Assembly: GCA_964393895.1 (NCBI GenBank) | Contig: CAYMWP010000121.1 | Coordinates: 1 to 14,064 of the forward strand | Direction of reading: 5' to 3' | DNA from: B4-G1 sp964393895 | GTDB taxonomy: Bacteria; Chloroflexota; Anaerolineae; B4-G1 | DNA: 14,064 bases | Shown: in pieces, positions 6,649 through 12,842 of the stretch | How the letters are laid out: every line of letters starts with the position of its first letter | Numbering within the stretch: position 1 is the first letter of the stretch | Notes under the pieces: model-generated | Told to the model about the DNA's origin: nothing | What the model saw: the letters and a program-made list of their open reading frames with translations, nothing else | The model's database searches: none | Made by a program: the position numbers and the translations under genes

Positions 6649-7170
6649 CTACTCTCCTTTTCCGATTCCAACCGCCAGAAACGCCCGTGCCCGCGCGACG
6701 TAGTGAGCAGCGTCACTGTGCAGACGCTCAACTTCCTCCGCCGCAAGTTCTCGTACCACTCGCGCCGGCACACCCAACGCCAGATGTCGAGGAGGGACGA
6801 TCATTCCAGTGGTCAGCAACGCCCCAGCCCCGACCATTGCCTCCCGCCCCACGACCGCGCCGTTCAGCACAATGGCCCCGATGCCAACCAACGCGCCATC
6901 CTCGACCGTCGCGCTGTGCAACACTGCCCGGTGGCCCACAGTCACCCCCTCGCCCAACGTGCAAGGTTGCCCCTCGTCCACGTGAATCACGGCGAGGTCC
7001 TGAACGTTAGTGCGCGAGCCAACGACGATGGGCGCGTTGTCGCCTCGCAGCACACAGCCAAACCAGATGCTCGCCCCGGCAGCGACGCGCACCTCGCCGA
7101 CGAGGGTCGCGTTCGGCGCGACGTAGGCGGTCGGGTGCACGAGTTCGGGATGGTAGGCAATGTCCATCAT
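6649..7170 (-). CDS. gamma carbonic anhydrase family protein (left-handed beta-helix)
   Basis: 173 residues from the ATG at 7170 (a second ATG follows at 7167). The protein is a left-handed parallel beta-helix made of hexapeptide turns (PTAYVA, PNATLV, GEVRVA, ASIWFG) with a C-terminal helix. The three zinc ligands of the family are present at H63 (VIHVDEG), H80 and H85 (VGHRAVLH), and the conserved R42-x-D44 (LRGDN) and Q57 are in place. The zinc site therefore looks complete, but many such YrdA/PaaY-like proteins show little CO2 hydration, so the reaction is not certain. An extended reading frame upstream to 7254 crosses the promoter and is not credible. First gene of a three-gene operon with the CNB protein. 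Confidence 0.9.
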   Translation of the reverse strand: MMDIAYHPELVHPTAYVAPNATLVGEVRVAAGASIWFGCVLRGDNAPIVVGSRTNVQDLAVIHVDEGQPCTLGEGVTVGHRAVLHSATVEDGALVGIGAIVLNGAVVGREAMVGAGALLTTGMIVPPRHLALGVPARVVRELAAEEVERLHSDAAHYVARARAFLAVGIGKGE

Positions 7171-7174
7171 CGTT

Positions 7175-7183
7175 ATTGTACCA
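7175..7183 (-). promoter_or_regulatory. extended -10 promoter, probably giving a leaderless gamma-CA transcript
   Basis: On the minus strand TGG-TACAAT (7183-7175) is an extended -10 element. The usual start 6-7 bases downstream falls at 7168-7170, on the A of the first or second ATG. There is no ribosome site in the few bases before the ATG. No clear -35 box is seen. Confidence 0.5.
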
Positions 7184-7195
7184 CAAAAACGGGAA

Positions 7196-7228
7196 AGGTG
7201 CGACGCGGTTTTACAAGTACGTCGCACA
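7196..7228. repeat. imperfect palindromic repeat, GTGCGACG/CGTCGCAC
   Basis: GTGCGACG (7198-7205) and CGTCGCAC (7220-7227) form a perfect 8-base inverted repeat around a 14-base loop. It lies between the divergent gamma-CA and small-ORF promoters. A related copy with an identical 11-base start (AGGTGCGACGC) is at 14020. Confidence 0.6.
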
Positions 7229-7238
7229 TCACCGCGAT

Positions 7239-7268
7239 TTGCCCTCCACCTCACAATCGGGGTATAAT
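7239..7268 (+). promoter_or_regulatory. promoter of the small ORF/nucleotidyltransferase pair
   Basis: TTGCCC (7239-7244), 18-base spacer, perfect TATAAT (7263-7268). The predicted start near 7275 is only a few bases before the ATG at 7278, so the first gene is probably translated from a leaderless or near-leaderless mRNA. Confidence 0.7.
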
Positions 7269-7277
7269 ACGGGAACG

Positions 7278-7466
7278 ATGGCAGGCATAGAGAAACACTG
7301 CGTCAAAATGAACATTCACGACCAGAAGAGTGATTTTGCCTACTGGCAAACACAGACCTATCAGGCTCGCCTGGCAGCATTAGAGCAGATGCGGCGAGAA
7401 TATCACCAGTGGCGGTACGGTGCTGAACCAAGACTTCAAAGAGTTTATACAATCGTTAAACGATAA
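7278..7466 (+). CDS. small antitoxin-like protein upstream of nucleotidyltransferase
   Basis: 62 residues, mainly helical and charged. The core FAYWQTQTYQARLAALEQMR, then REYHQWRYGAEPRLQRVYTI and VKR, resembles a family of short proteins found directly upstream of minimal nucleotidyltransferases (pattern: YW...R...RL.ALE..R..Y......PRLQRV..I..R). That association is from memory rather than a search. The 3' end overlaps the next gene by 47 bases in another frame, which implies tight translational coupling. The first ATG (7278) lies a few bases from the predicted transcript start; a second in-frame ATG at 7308 is possible but has no ribosome site. In type VII (HEPN-MNT) and AbiE-like systems the partner pair forms a toxin-antitoxin unit; here the division of roles is not known. 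Confidence 0.6.
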   Translation: MAGIEKHCVKMNIHDQKSDFAYWQTQTYQARLAALEQMRREYHQWRYGAEPRLQRVYTIVKR

Positions 7467-7857
7467 CCACGTGCGATACCTGGTCATCGGCGGCTATGCC
7501 GTCGCTTTGCACGGTTATCCACGCTACACCAAAGACATGGACGTATGGATCGAGATGAGCCAGGCAAACGGAGCAAATATGGTACAGGCGTTAGAACAAT
7601 TCGGCTTCGGCTCATTGGGGCTGCAAGCCGCCGACTTTCTGGCACCCGACCAGGTCATCCAATTGGGATACCCGCCCAACCGCATAGACCTGATCACGAC
7701 ACCGCCAGGGGTGGATTTCGAGAGTTGTTATGCGTCACGGGTCGAGGTTGTGCTGGACGAGGTAACAGTGAACTTTATTGATTTGGACAATCTCAAAAAG
7801 AACAAGCAGGCAGCGGGACGGCTACAAGATTTAGCAGACCTGGAAAACCTGGCTTAA
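7420..7857 (+). CDS. minimal nucleotidyltransferase
   Basis: 145 residues, with a GTG start at 7420 inside the upstream gene. The pol-beta-like nucleotidyltransferase signature is present: the GG motif (VIGGYAVALHG, G24-G25), the metal-binding pair D39-x-D41 (TKDMDVWIE) and a third acid at D90 (RIDLIT). The C-terminal segment LDNLKKNKQAAGRLQDLADLENL is the helix usual in this group of small MNT/DUF6036-like proteins. It lacks the extra domains of tRNA-modifying or poly(A) enzymes. With its short overlapping partner it looks like a toxin-antitoxin-type module in which the enzyme adds nucleotides to a tRNA, protein or partner (inference). The catalytic triad appears intact. Cytosolic. Confidence 0.85.
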   Translation: MLNQDFKEFIQSLNDNHVRYLVIGGYAVALHGYPRYTKDMDVWIEMSQANGANMVQALEQFGFGSLGLQAADFLAPDQVIQLGYPPNRIDLITTPPGVDFESCYASRVEVVLDEVTVNFIDLDNLKKNKQAAGRLQDLADLENLA

Positions 7858-7896
7858 ATCGTCACCCGTGGAGCACCCGGAACGAGGACTCGTGAC

Positions 7897-8793
7897 ATGA
7901 AATGTCCAATCTGTAACGCAGAAAACGCGCCCGACGCCAGCAGTTGCAGCCAGTGTGGATTCAGCCTCGGCCTCAGCCAGGCGACCTGGCCGGATTTTCC
8001 CACCATAGAAATGCCCGAGCCGGCCGGCATGACCGGCTGGCCCGAACCACCGGCAATAGAGATTCCGTCCGCGCCAATCGAGGTCAAAGAAGAAGAGATC
8101 AAAGCGGCTGCGGTGGACACACCGCCGCCCGACCAACCCTCCGACGACGAACTGGCCCGCGAGCACGTCGCGCGGGGATTCGAGGCCATCCGCCAGGGGA
8201 TGCTCGACCAGGCCCAATGGGAGTTAGAGCAGGCCCGCGATCTGGCGGATAACGAGGACATCTTCCACCTGGCCCAGCGCCAACTGAGCGAATTAGCCAG
8301 CGCCGCAGCGCCAACCGTGCAGAGACAACCGGCCCCCATTACGCCCGCGAGACGCCCTCCCATCAAACCGTCCCCTTCCACTTTGGCGCTCGACCAGATC
8401 CTGCCAGCGCATTGGGTCCCCACGGCGCGCATCGGCCTGATCGCGGGCGCGGTGAACATCGCACTCACCGGTTGTGGGGCGGCCTCCTGCTTTGGCTTTT
8501 TCCTCTCCATGTCCGTCGCCTTCGTCACCGGAGTGCTAATCGCGCGCCAGGTCGGCCAGGACCAGCAAAGTTTAGATGCCACTCACGCCCTAGCCGCAGG
8601 GGGCGTCGCCGGATTGGGTGGCTGGCTGGGACAGGTGATCGGGAGCATCGCCTGGGCGGCAGCTCTGAGTAACACTCAGTCCGACGCCTCAGCATGGCCG
8701 TTCGTGGCTTGCCTGGCGGGGATCGTGTACATCCCCGTGGCGACAGCTCTCAGCGCCCTGGGATGGAAAGTGGGCATGCCGAGGCAAAAATGA
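7897..8793 (+). CDS. zinc-ribbon membrane protein of unknown function
   Basis: 298 residues. The N-terminus is a zinc ribbon with two CxxC knuckles (C3, C6, C17, C20). A proline-rich acidic linker (about 30-85) follows, then a helical stretch resembling one TPR-like repeat (LAREHVARGFEAIRQGMLDQ to LADNE, about 86-120). After another proline-rich linker the C-terminal third has four hydrophobic segments (about 178-195, 198-217, 231-256, 267-290), so the protein is anchored in the membrane with the ribbon probably cytosolic. I do not recognise a named family. The GAGG before the ATG is about 12 bases away, which is weak. Its stop overlaps the start of the methyltransferase gene (ATGA), suggesting co-expression, though a functional link is not shown. 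Confidence 0.75.
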   Translation: MKCPICNAENAPDASSCSQCGFSLGLSQATWPDFPTIEMPEPAGMTGWPEPPAIEIPSAPIEVKEEEIKAAAVDTPPPDQPSDDELAREHVARGFEAIRQGMLDQAQWELEQARDLADNEDIFHLAQRQLSELASAAAPTVQRQPAPITPARRPPIKPSPSTLALDQILPAHWVPTARIGLIAGAVNIALTGCGAASCFGFFLSMSVAFVTGVLIARQVGQDQQSLDATHALAAGGVAGLGGWLGQVIGSIAWAAALSNTQSDASAWPFVACLAGIVYIPVATALSALGWKVGMPRQK

Positions 8794-10253
8794 CCAGCAA
8801 ACCCCGAAAACCCAAGACCCCACCCTACTCTGACATTGACCTCGATCGCTGGCGCGAATACGACCACGTGCGCACCGACTCCCTGTGGTTGATCGAGGCC
8901 CGCGACCGCACCGGCGGTCATCAACTGGACTATCACGGCAACTTTATCCCCCAGATCGCCGCCCAGACCTATCTGCGCTATACGAAGGAAAACGACATCG
9001 TTCTCGACCTGTTCCTCGGTTCGGGGACCTCGGCCATCGAGGCTGCGCGGCTGAAGCGGCGGCTGGTCGGCGTCGAACTGAAACCCGACCTGGTAGAGTA
9101 CGTGCGGACAAAAATCTCCCCCACCCTGCTGGATGACCGCATCCGCCTTCTACAGGGCGATTCCGCCGCCGAAAAGACGGCAACACGCGTGCGGGAAACA
9201 CTCGCGGCAATGGGCGCCGAGCACGCTCAATTCCTGGTGCTGCATCCGCCCTACCACGACATCATCCCCTTTTCCGACGATCCGGCCGATCTCTCCAACG
9301 CCCCCAGCCTGGAGAGCTTTCTCAACCTGTTCGAGATCGTATCCCGTCACGGCTTTGACCTGTTAGAGCCGGACCGCTTTGCCGCGCTGGTCATCGGAGA
9401 CAAATACACCCAGGGCAAGTTGATCCCGCTAGGTTTTTATTGCCTGGAACGGATGCAGCGGGTTGGCTTTCGCACCAAAGCCATCGTGGTCAAAAACATC
9501 ACGGGCAACGAAAGGGGTAAAGGACGAGACAGCAACCTGTGGCGTTACCGCGCGCTGGCGGGCGGCTTTTACATATTCAAGCACGAGTACGTCATCATCT
9601 TTCAGAAACCCGCCGCCCCCACCGACGTGCGGAGCGAGTTGCTCAAGGTAAAGCAAATGCCCCCCTGGGGCCGGGTGCAAGGGGACGAATGGGACCGCGC
9701 CAGCCGCTTCATCTACCGCATCCGTGAGCTGGACGGGCTGCGCCGCGAGACGAAGCGCGTGGCGGCCGAGAGAAAGCTGCCCCTGCGCGACTTTGGCAGT
9801 TACGTCATCCGCCGCTGGTACAATTTTCACACCCACCAGGCCGCGCTCGACCTCATCCTGGCCCACCCGCGCACCCGATCCGAGCCCGACCCTTTCCATC
9901 ACACGTTGGATTTTTACCTGGATGGGGAGGGATTCGACCTCAAGCTGACGACCCTGCCGCGCGGCTTTGACCACGACATCGCTTATGCCCGCGCCCACCC
10001 GGAAGAACTGGCCCGCTGGCTGTACGTCCACCAGTCGAAGCAAGGTCGCTTCCACGGAGCCAACCGGCTGTTCGTCGTCCTGCACCACGAGGCCGACCCT
10101 GACCGCGCGTGGGAGCTGCGCCGCGATTTTGAGCGGCTGGAGCAGGCCATCCACGCCTTCCTCGACGAGCCGCGTCTGATGCGCGTCGAGTTCGAGGATC
10201 AAGAGAAAAGATACCGGCCGCTGGCCGGCGTCGCCTTTTGCGTACGGGAGTGA
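8790..10253 (+). CDS. DNA methyltransferase with C-terminal PD-(D/E)XK-like nuclease domain
   Basis: 487 residues. The N-terminal part (about 1-275) is an N6-adenine/N4-cytosine DNA methyltransferase. After LDYHGNFIPQIAAQ comes the AdoMet motif I DLFLGSGTS (73-81), then motif IV HPPY (152-155, variant of DPPY), so motif I precedes motif IV. The C-terminal 200 residues are not needed for methylation. They contain HTLDFYLDGEGFDLKLTTLP (371-390), with an acid (D374 or D378) followed by D383-x-K385, then a basic helix and the strand NRLFVVLHH (425-433). This is the layout of a PD-(D/E)XK restriction nuclease. The protein is therefore probably a one-chain restriction-modification enzyme with the methylase first (inference). 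The ATG at 8790 is chosen because it overlaps the upstream stop; the earlier in-frame ATG lies inside the neighbour. No separate endonuclease gene is nearby. Confidence 0.82.
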   Translation: MTSKPRKPKTPPYSDIDLDRWREYDHVRTDSLWLIEARDRTGGHQLDYHGNFIPQIAAQTYLRYTKENDIVLDLFLGSGTSAIEAARLKRRLVGVELKPDLVEYVRTKISPTLLDDRIRLLQGDSAAEKTATRVRETLAAMGAEHAQFLVLHPPYHDIIPFSDDPADLSNAPSLESFLNLFEIVSRHGFDLLEPDRFAALVIGDKYTQGKLIPLGFYCLERMQRVGFRTKAIVVKNITGNERGKGRDSNLWRYRALAGGFYIFKHEYVIIFQKPAAPTDVRSELLKVKQMPPWGRVQGDEWDRASRFIYRIRELDGLRRETKRVAAERKLPLRDFGSYVIRRWYNFHTHQAALDLILAHPRTRSEPDPFHHTLDFYLDGEGFDLKLTTLPRGFDHDIAYARAHPEELARWLYVHQSKQGRFHGANRLFVVLHHEADPDRAWELRRDFERLEQAIHAFLDEPRLMRVEFEDQEKRYRPLAGVAFCVRE

Positions 10254-10256
10254 GGC

Positions 10257-10540
10257 CGCCCACTCCAGTCCCGCCCGAATCCACTCTGCGATCTCTTCCC
10301 TGCGCGGAACCCGGCCCGACGATTTGACCTCTTCGTCTATCACCAGCGCGGGCGGGCCAGGGTGTTGATCGCCGGTCCCACGAACAGGAACGTGATCGCC
10401 GGCCCCATTCTTGTAGATGCTGGCAAAGAGCGGCATGATGGTGCAGGAGCAGACCGCCAGCACGAAGCCGCCCAACGCCGACGCCGGATCAGAGATCCAT
10501 CTGGGCGCATCACGGCCCAAGTACTGCGTGATGGCCCAGC
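10257..10540 (-). pseudogene. fused remnants of a COG0701-type permease and a small thioredoxin
   Basis: On the minus strand, from about 10529 to 10398, the frame reads QYLGRDAPRWISDPASALGG followed by FVLAVCSCTIMPLFASIYKN. This is the diagnostic CSCT..PLFAGIY core of the ArsP/COG0701 permease family. Near 10400 the frame shifts and continues GPAITFLFVGPAINTLA (10405-10355), also permease. It then switches back to PALVIDEEVKSSGRVPRREE IAEWI (about 10352-10270), which matches the C-terminus of the small redox thioredoxins that follow such permeases. So the permease N-terminus, its last two thirds and the thioredoxin active site are gone. The thioredoxin stop is not visible before the convergent methyltransferase end at 10253. 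The intact ArsR upstream is the operon's old regulator. Confidence 0.75.
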
Positions 10541-10578
10541 AATTCCCGTTTTGAAGCCAAGTTTCACCTCTGCGAGTC

Positions 10579-10902
10579 TCAGCCAGCGCACCTGGGACAC
10601 GGGCACGCCGCCGGGACAGCACGTTCCTCCGCCGGCCCCAGGGCATCCTCCAGCAACTGCGTTATCAATGGATCACTCAGCCGATAATAGACGAGTAATC
10701 CATCCTTGCGGTCTGCGACCACTCCGGCTTCCCGCAGTACCCGCAACTGCTGGGAGACGTAGGGCTGGGGCCTCCCCAGCACCGCCTGCAGATGGCAGAC
10801 GCAAGCCTCGTCTCGCCGCAACTCGTTCAGGATACGCAGCCGGGCCGGATGGGAGAGTAGGTGGAATCTCTTAGCTGCCTGACGGTAGGAATGTTGCTCC
10901 AT
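10579..10902 (-). CDS. ArsR/SmtB family metal-sensing repressor
   Basis: 107 residues from the ATG at 10902 (a GTG at 10911 is an alternative). It is a winged-helix regulator: the HxxR region FHLLSHPARLRILNEL, then the recognition helix-turn-helix RPQPYVSQQLRVLREAGVV (44-62) and wing DRKDGLLVYYRL. The thiol pair CVC at 34-36 (EACVCHL) resembles the As/Sb-sensing CVCDLC site of ArsR, and three more cysteines close the protein (C100, C102, C105). It is therefore a likely thiol-based metal or arsenite sensor that leaves DNA on binding. It has its own promoter and palindromic operator. Its target operon immediately downstream is wrecked, so today it may control only itself or distant genes. Confidence 0.92.
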   Translation of the reverse strand: MEQHSYRQAAKRFHLLSHPARLRILNELRRDEACVCHLQAVLGRPQPYVSQQLRVLREAGVVADRKDGLLVYYRLSDPLITQLLEDALGPAEERAVPAACPCPRCAG

Positions 10903-10913
10903 TTTTACCACTA

Positions 10914-10938
10914 TATGCGGAAAAGCGCATACGTTATA
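10914..10938 (-). promoter_or_regulatory. ArsR promoter -10 box and operator palindrome
   Basis: A perfect inverted repeat TATGCG-N6-CGCATA (10931-10914) lies immediately downstream of the -10-like TATAAC (10938-10933), covering the expected start of arsR transcription near 10926. Placement and half-site spacing fit autoregulation by an ArsR-type dimer. No good -35 box is seen. Confidence 0.65.
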
Positions 10939-10977
10939 CGACGAGCAAAAATTTTGTATGATCTGGTTTCACATCGC

Positions 10978-12195
10978 CTACTTCAGTACAATCACCGCCA
11001 CCTCTGCCCCCGCCGGCAGGTGGTCCGCCTCCTCCGGGATGACGGCCAACCCGTCGGCCTGGACCAACGAGTTGAGGATGCCAGAGCCCTGGTCGCCGGT
11101 CAGCGTGACTTCGTAGCCCACCTCCGTCTCGCGCAGGCGCACCCGCAAGTAGTGGCGGCGGCCATCCTTGCGCGCGATGGGTTGAGTCAGACGGGCTGCT
11201 ACCCTGGGGCGCGACCAGTCGGTAAAGCCCTGCATCTTTAAGAGCGCCGGGCGGCCAAAGAGCTCGGTACTGATCATGGCCGCCACCGGGTTGCCGGGCA
11301 GCCCCAGCAGTGGTATGCCGCCAATCATGCCAAAGGCCAGCGGTCGCCCCGGCTTCATATTGAGCGACCAAAAGTGCATCTCCCCCTCGGCCGCCAGCAC
11401 CTGCTTGACCAGGTCAAAGTCGCCCACTGAGACGCCGCCGGAGGTGATGATCATATCCGCGCCCTGCGCCAGCGCCTCCCGCATCCCCTGCCGGACCAAC
11501 GTCTCCTGGTCGCGGGCCACGCCCAGGAGGAGCGGCAGCCCGCCGAACGTCTGCACCTGCGCGGCGACAGTGTAAGAGTTGGCGTCGCGAATCTGGCCTG
11601 GGCCGGGAGATTGGCCGGGCGGCACGACCTCGTCGCCGGTAGCCAGGATCGCCACGCGGGGTCGCCGCACCACCAGCACCTCCATCCGCCCCACCGCCGC
11701 CAGCATACCGATCTCTTGCGGGCGCAGCACCCTGCCCGACGCCAGCACCACCTGGCCCACCCGCACGTCCTCGCCCGCCAGCCGGACGTTCTTGCCGGTG
11801 GGATACGACTCTAGCACCTCGGCCCAATCGCCATCTTGGCGCGTGTCCTCGAAGCGCACGACCGTATCGGCGCCGGCTGGAACCGGCGCGCCGGTCATGA
11901 TGCGCAGCGCCTCCCCCGGCCCGACGGTCACGTCAGAAACGTGCCCGGCGGCGACCTCGCCCACGACCCGCAGCCGGGCCGGGGCTTGGGCCACATCCGC
12001 GCCGCGCGCGGCGTAGCCGTCCATCGCCGAGTTGGTCAGCGGGGGGATGTCCCGGTCAGCGGCGACTTCCTCGGCCAGCACGCGGCCAGCCGCCTCCAGC
12101 AAAGGAGTGCGCTCCGGCTCCAAGAGGCGCACCGTCGCCAGGATACGCTCCCGCGCCTCCTCGACACTCAGCACGGGACGGCGCTCGTCAGGCAC
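10978..12195 (-). CDS. moeA: molybdopterin molybdenumtransferase MoeA
   Basis: 405 residues, normal for MoeA. It inserts molybdate into adenylylated molybdopterin in molybdenum-cofactor synthesis, in the cytosol. Diagnostic motifs in order: PPLTNSAMDGYA (51-62), the GAPVPAGAD segment (102-110), TGDEVVPPG (186-194), ITSGGVSVGDFDLVK (250-264), MKPGRPLAFG (280-289), LGLPGNPVA (297-305) and the C-terminal GSGILNSLVQADGLAVIPE (370-388). The domain I-IV order is complete and no key residue is missing. The start overlaps the moaB stop by eight bases, so the pair is translationally coupled. No terminator is evident before arsR, which lies about 75 bases further on. Confidence 0.96.
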   Translation of the reverse strand: MPDERRPVLSVEEARERILATVRLLEPERTPLLEAAGRVLAEEVAADRDIPPLTNSAMDGYAARGADVAQAPARLRVVGEVAAGHVSDVTVGPGEALRIMTGAPVPAGADTVVRFEDTRQDGDWAEVLESYPTGKNVRLAGEDVRVGQVVLASGRVLRPQEIGMLAAVGRMEVLVVRRPRVAILATGDEVVPPGQSPGPGQIRDANSYTVAAQVQTFGGLPLLLGVARDQETLVRQGMREALAQGADMIITSGGVSVGDFDLVKQVLAAEGEMHFWSLNMKPGRPLAFGMIGGIPLLGLPGNPVAAMISTELFGRPALLKMQGFTDWSRPRVAARLTQPIARKDGRRHYLRVRLRETEVGYEVTLTGDQGSGILNSLVQADGLAVIPEEADHLPAGAEVAVIVLK

Positions 12196-12703
12196 GACGC
12201 GTCTCCTCCTGACGATGGTGCTCGGTGTGCACGCCTCGCAGCATCTTGATGGCGTGGGGCAGAATGGGAGCCAGCGTCTCCATCCCCTCGCGCACTGCCT
12301 TGGGACTGCCAGGCAGGTTGACGATCAGCGTCCCTCCGCGAATACCCGCCACACCCCGCGAGATGACGGCCAGCGGGGTCTTGCGGTACCCCTCGAAGCG
12401 CAGCAGTTCGGCCAAGCCCGGCATCTCGCGTTCGATGACAACCAGCGTCGCCTCCGGAGTGACGTCGCGAGGAGTTGGCCCGGTGCCGCCGGTGGTCACG
12501 ACCAGGTCTACGCGCACCTCGTCGGCCAGGCGAAGCAAAACTCGCTCAATCTCAACCCGCTCGTCAGGCACAATCTCCCGGCTCACGACCTCGGCTCCCA
12601 TCTGGCGCAACAGATCGGCCAGCAGTGGCCCGCTGACGTCCTCGCGCTCTCCCGCGTATCCCTTGTCGCTCACAGTCACCACGCCCGCTCGAATTGGCTC
12701 CAT
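12188..12703 (-). CDS. moaB: MogA/MoaB family molybdopterin adenylyltransferase
   Basis: 171 residues. The MoCF-binding fold is clear: VVTVSDKGYAGEREDVSGP (8-26), VVTTGGTGPTPRDVTPEA (68-85) and NLPGSPKAV (129-137). In the pathway this enzyme activates molybdopterin with ATP to give adenylyl-molybdopterin, the substrate of MoeA encoded directly downstream. The ATG at 12703 is preferred because AGGAG precedes it by six bases; an in-frame ATG at 12730 lies in a heptad repeat without a ribosome site. The split between MogA and MoaB names is not resolvable from sequence alone, and moaB is used here because the length and early region fit that group. Confidence 0.92.
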   Translation of the reverse strand: MEPIRAGVVTVSDKGYAGEREDVSGPLLADLLRQMGAEVVSREIVPDERVEIERVLLRLADEVRVDLVVTTGGTGPTPRDVTPEATLVVIEREMPGLAELLRFEGYRKTPLAVISRGVAGIRGGTLIVNLPGSPKAVREGMETLAPILPHAIKMLRGVHTEHHRQEETRRA

Positions 12704-12704
12704 A

Positions 12705-12746
12705 CTCCACTCCTGATTCTCATCGCCCACTGCTCATTGTTCATTG
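12705..12746 (-). repeat. degenerate heptanucleotide tandem repeat in the moaB leader
   Basis: Read on the minus strand from 12746 the units are CAATGAA, CAATGAG, CAGTGGG, CGATGAG, then less regular AATCAGG and AGTGGAG. The period is seven. It fills the 5' untranslated region between the -10 box and the moaB start, and the last units supply the ribosome site. Confidence 0.5.
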
Positions 12747-12749
12747 ACA

Positions 12750-12777
12750 ATTATACCCCTTCTCCTCCAATCCGCAA
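12750..12777 (-). promoter_or_regulatory. promoter of moaB-moeA
   Basis: On the minus strand TTGCGG (12777-12772), a 16-base spacer and a perfect TATAAT (12755-12750). The start near 12743 gives a leader of about 40 bases before the ATG at 12703. Confidence 0.7.
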
Positions 12778-12785
12778 TCACACAC

Positions 12786-12813
12786 TTGCAGACTGGCCCC
12801 ATTATGGTACACT
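12786..12813 (+). promoter_or_regulatory. promoter of the transaldolase gene
   Basis: TTGCAG (12786-12791), a 16-base spacer, and TACACT (12808-12813), preceded by TGG as an extended -10. It lies back to back with the moaB promoter. GGAGG at 12832-12836 precedes the ATG. Confidence 0.55.
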
Positions 12814-12842
12814 TTCCCCATCTACTCAAACGGAGGTAAACG

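Noticed and set aside
6649..7254. 28-codon N-terminal extension of the gamma carbonic anhydrase
   Set aside because: It crosses the -10 element and the palindromic repeat, and family members begin near MDIAYHPELVH.
9429..10646. 405-codon minus-strand frame
   Set aside because: Mostly antisense to the methyltransferase. Only its first third (10646-10257) holds real homology, which I report as the permease/thioredoxin remnant rather than as one gene.
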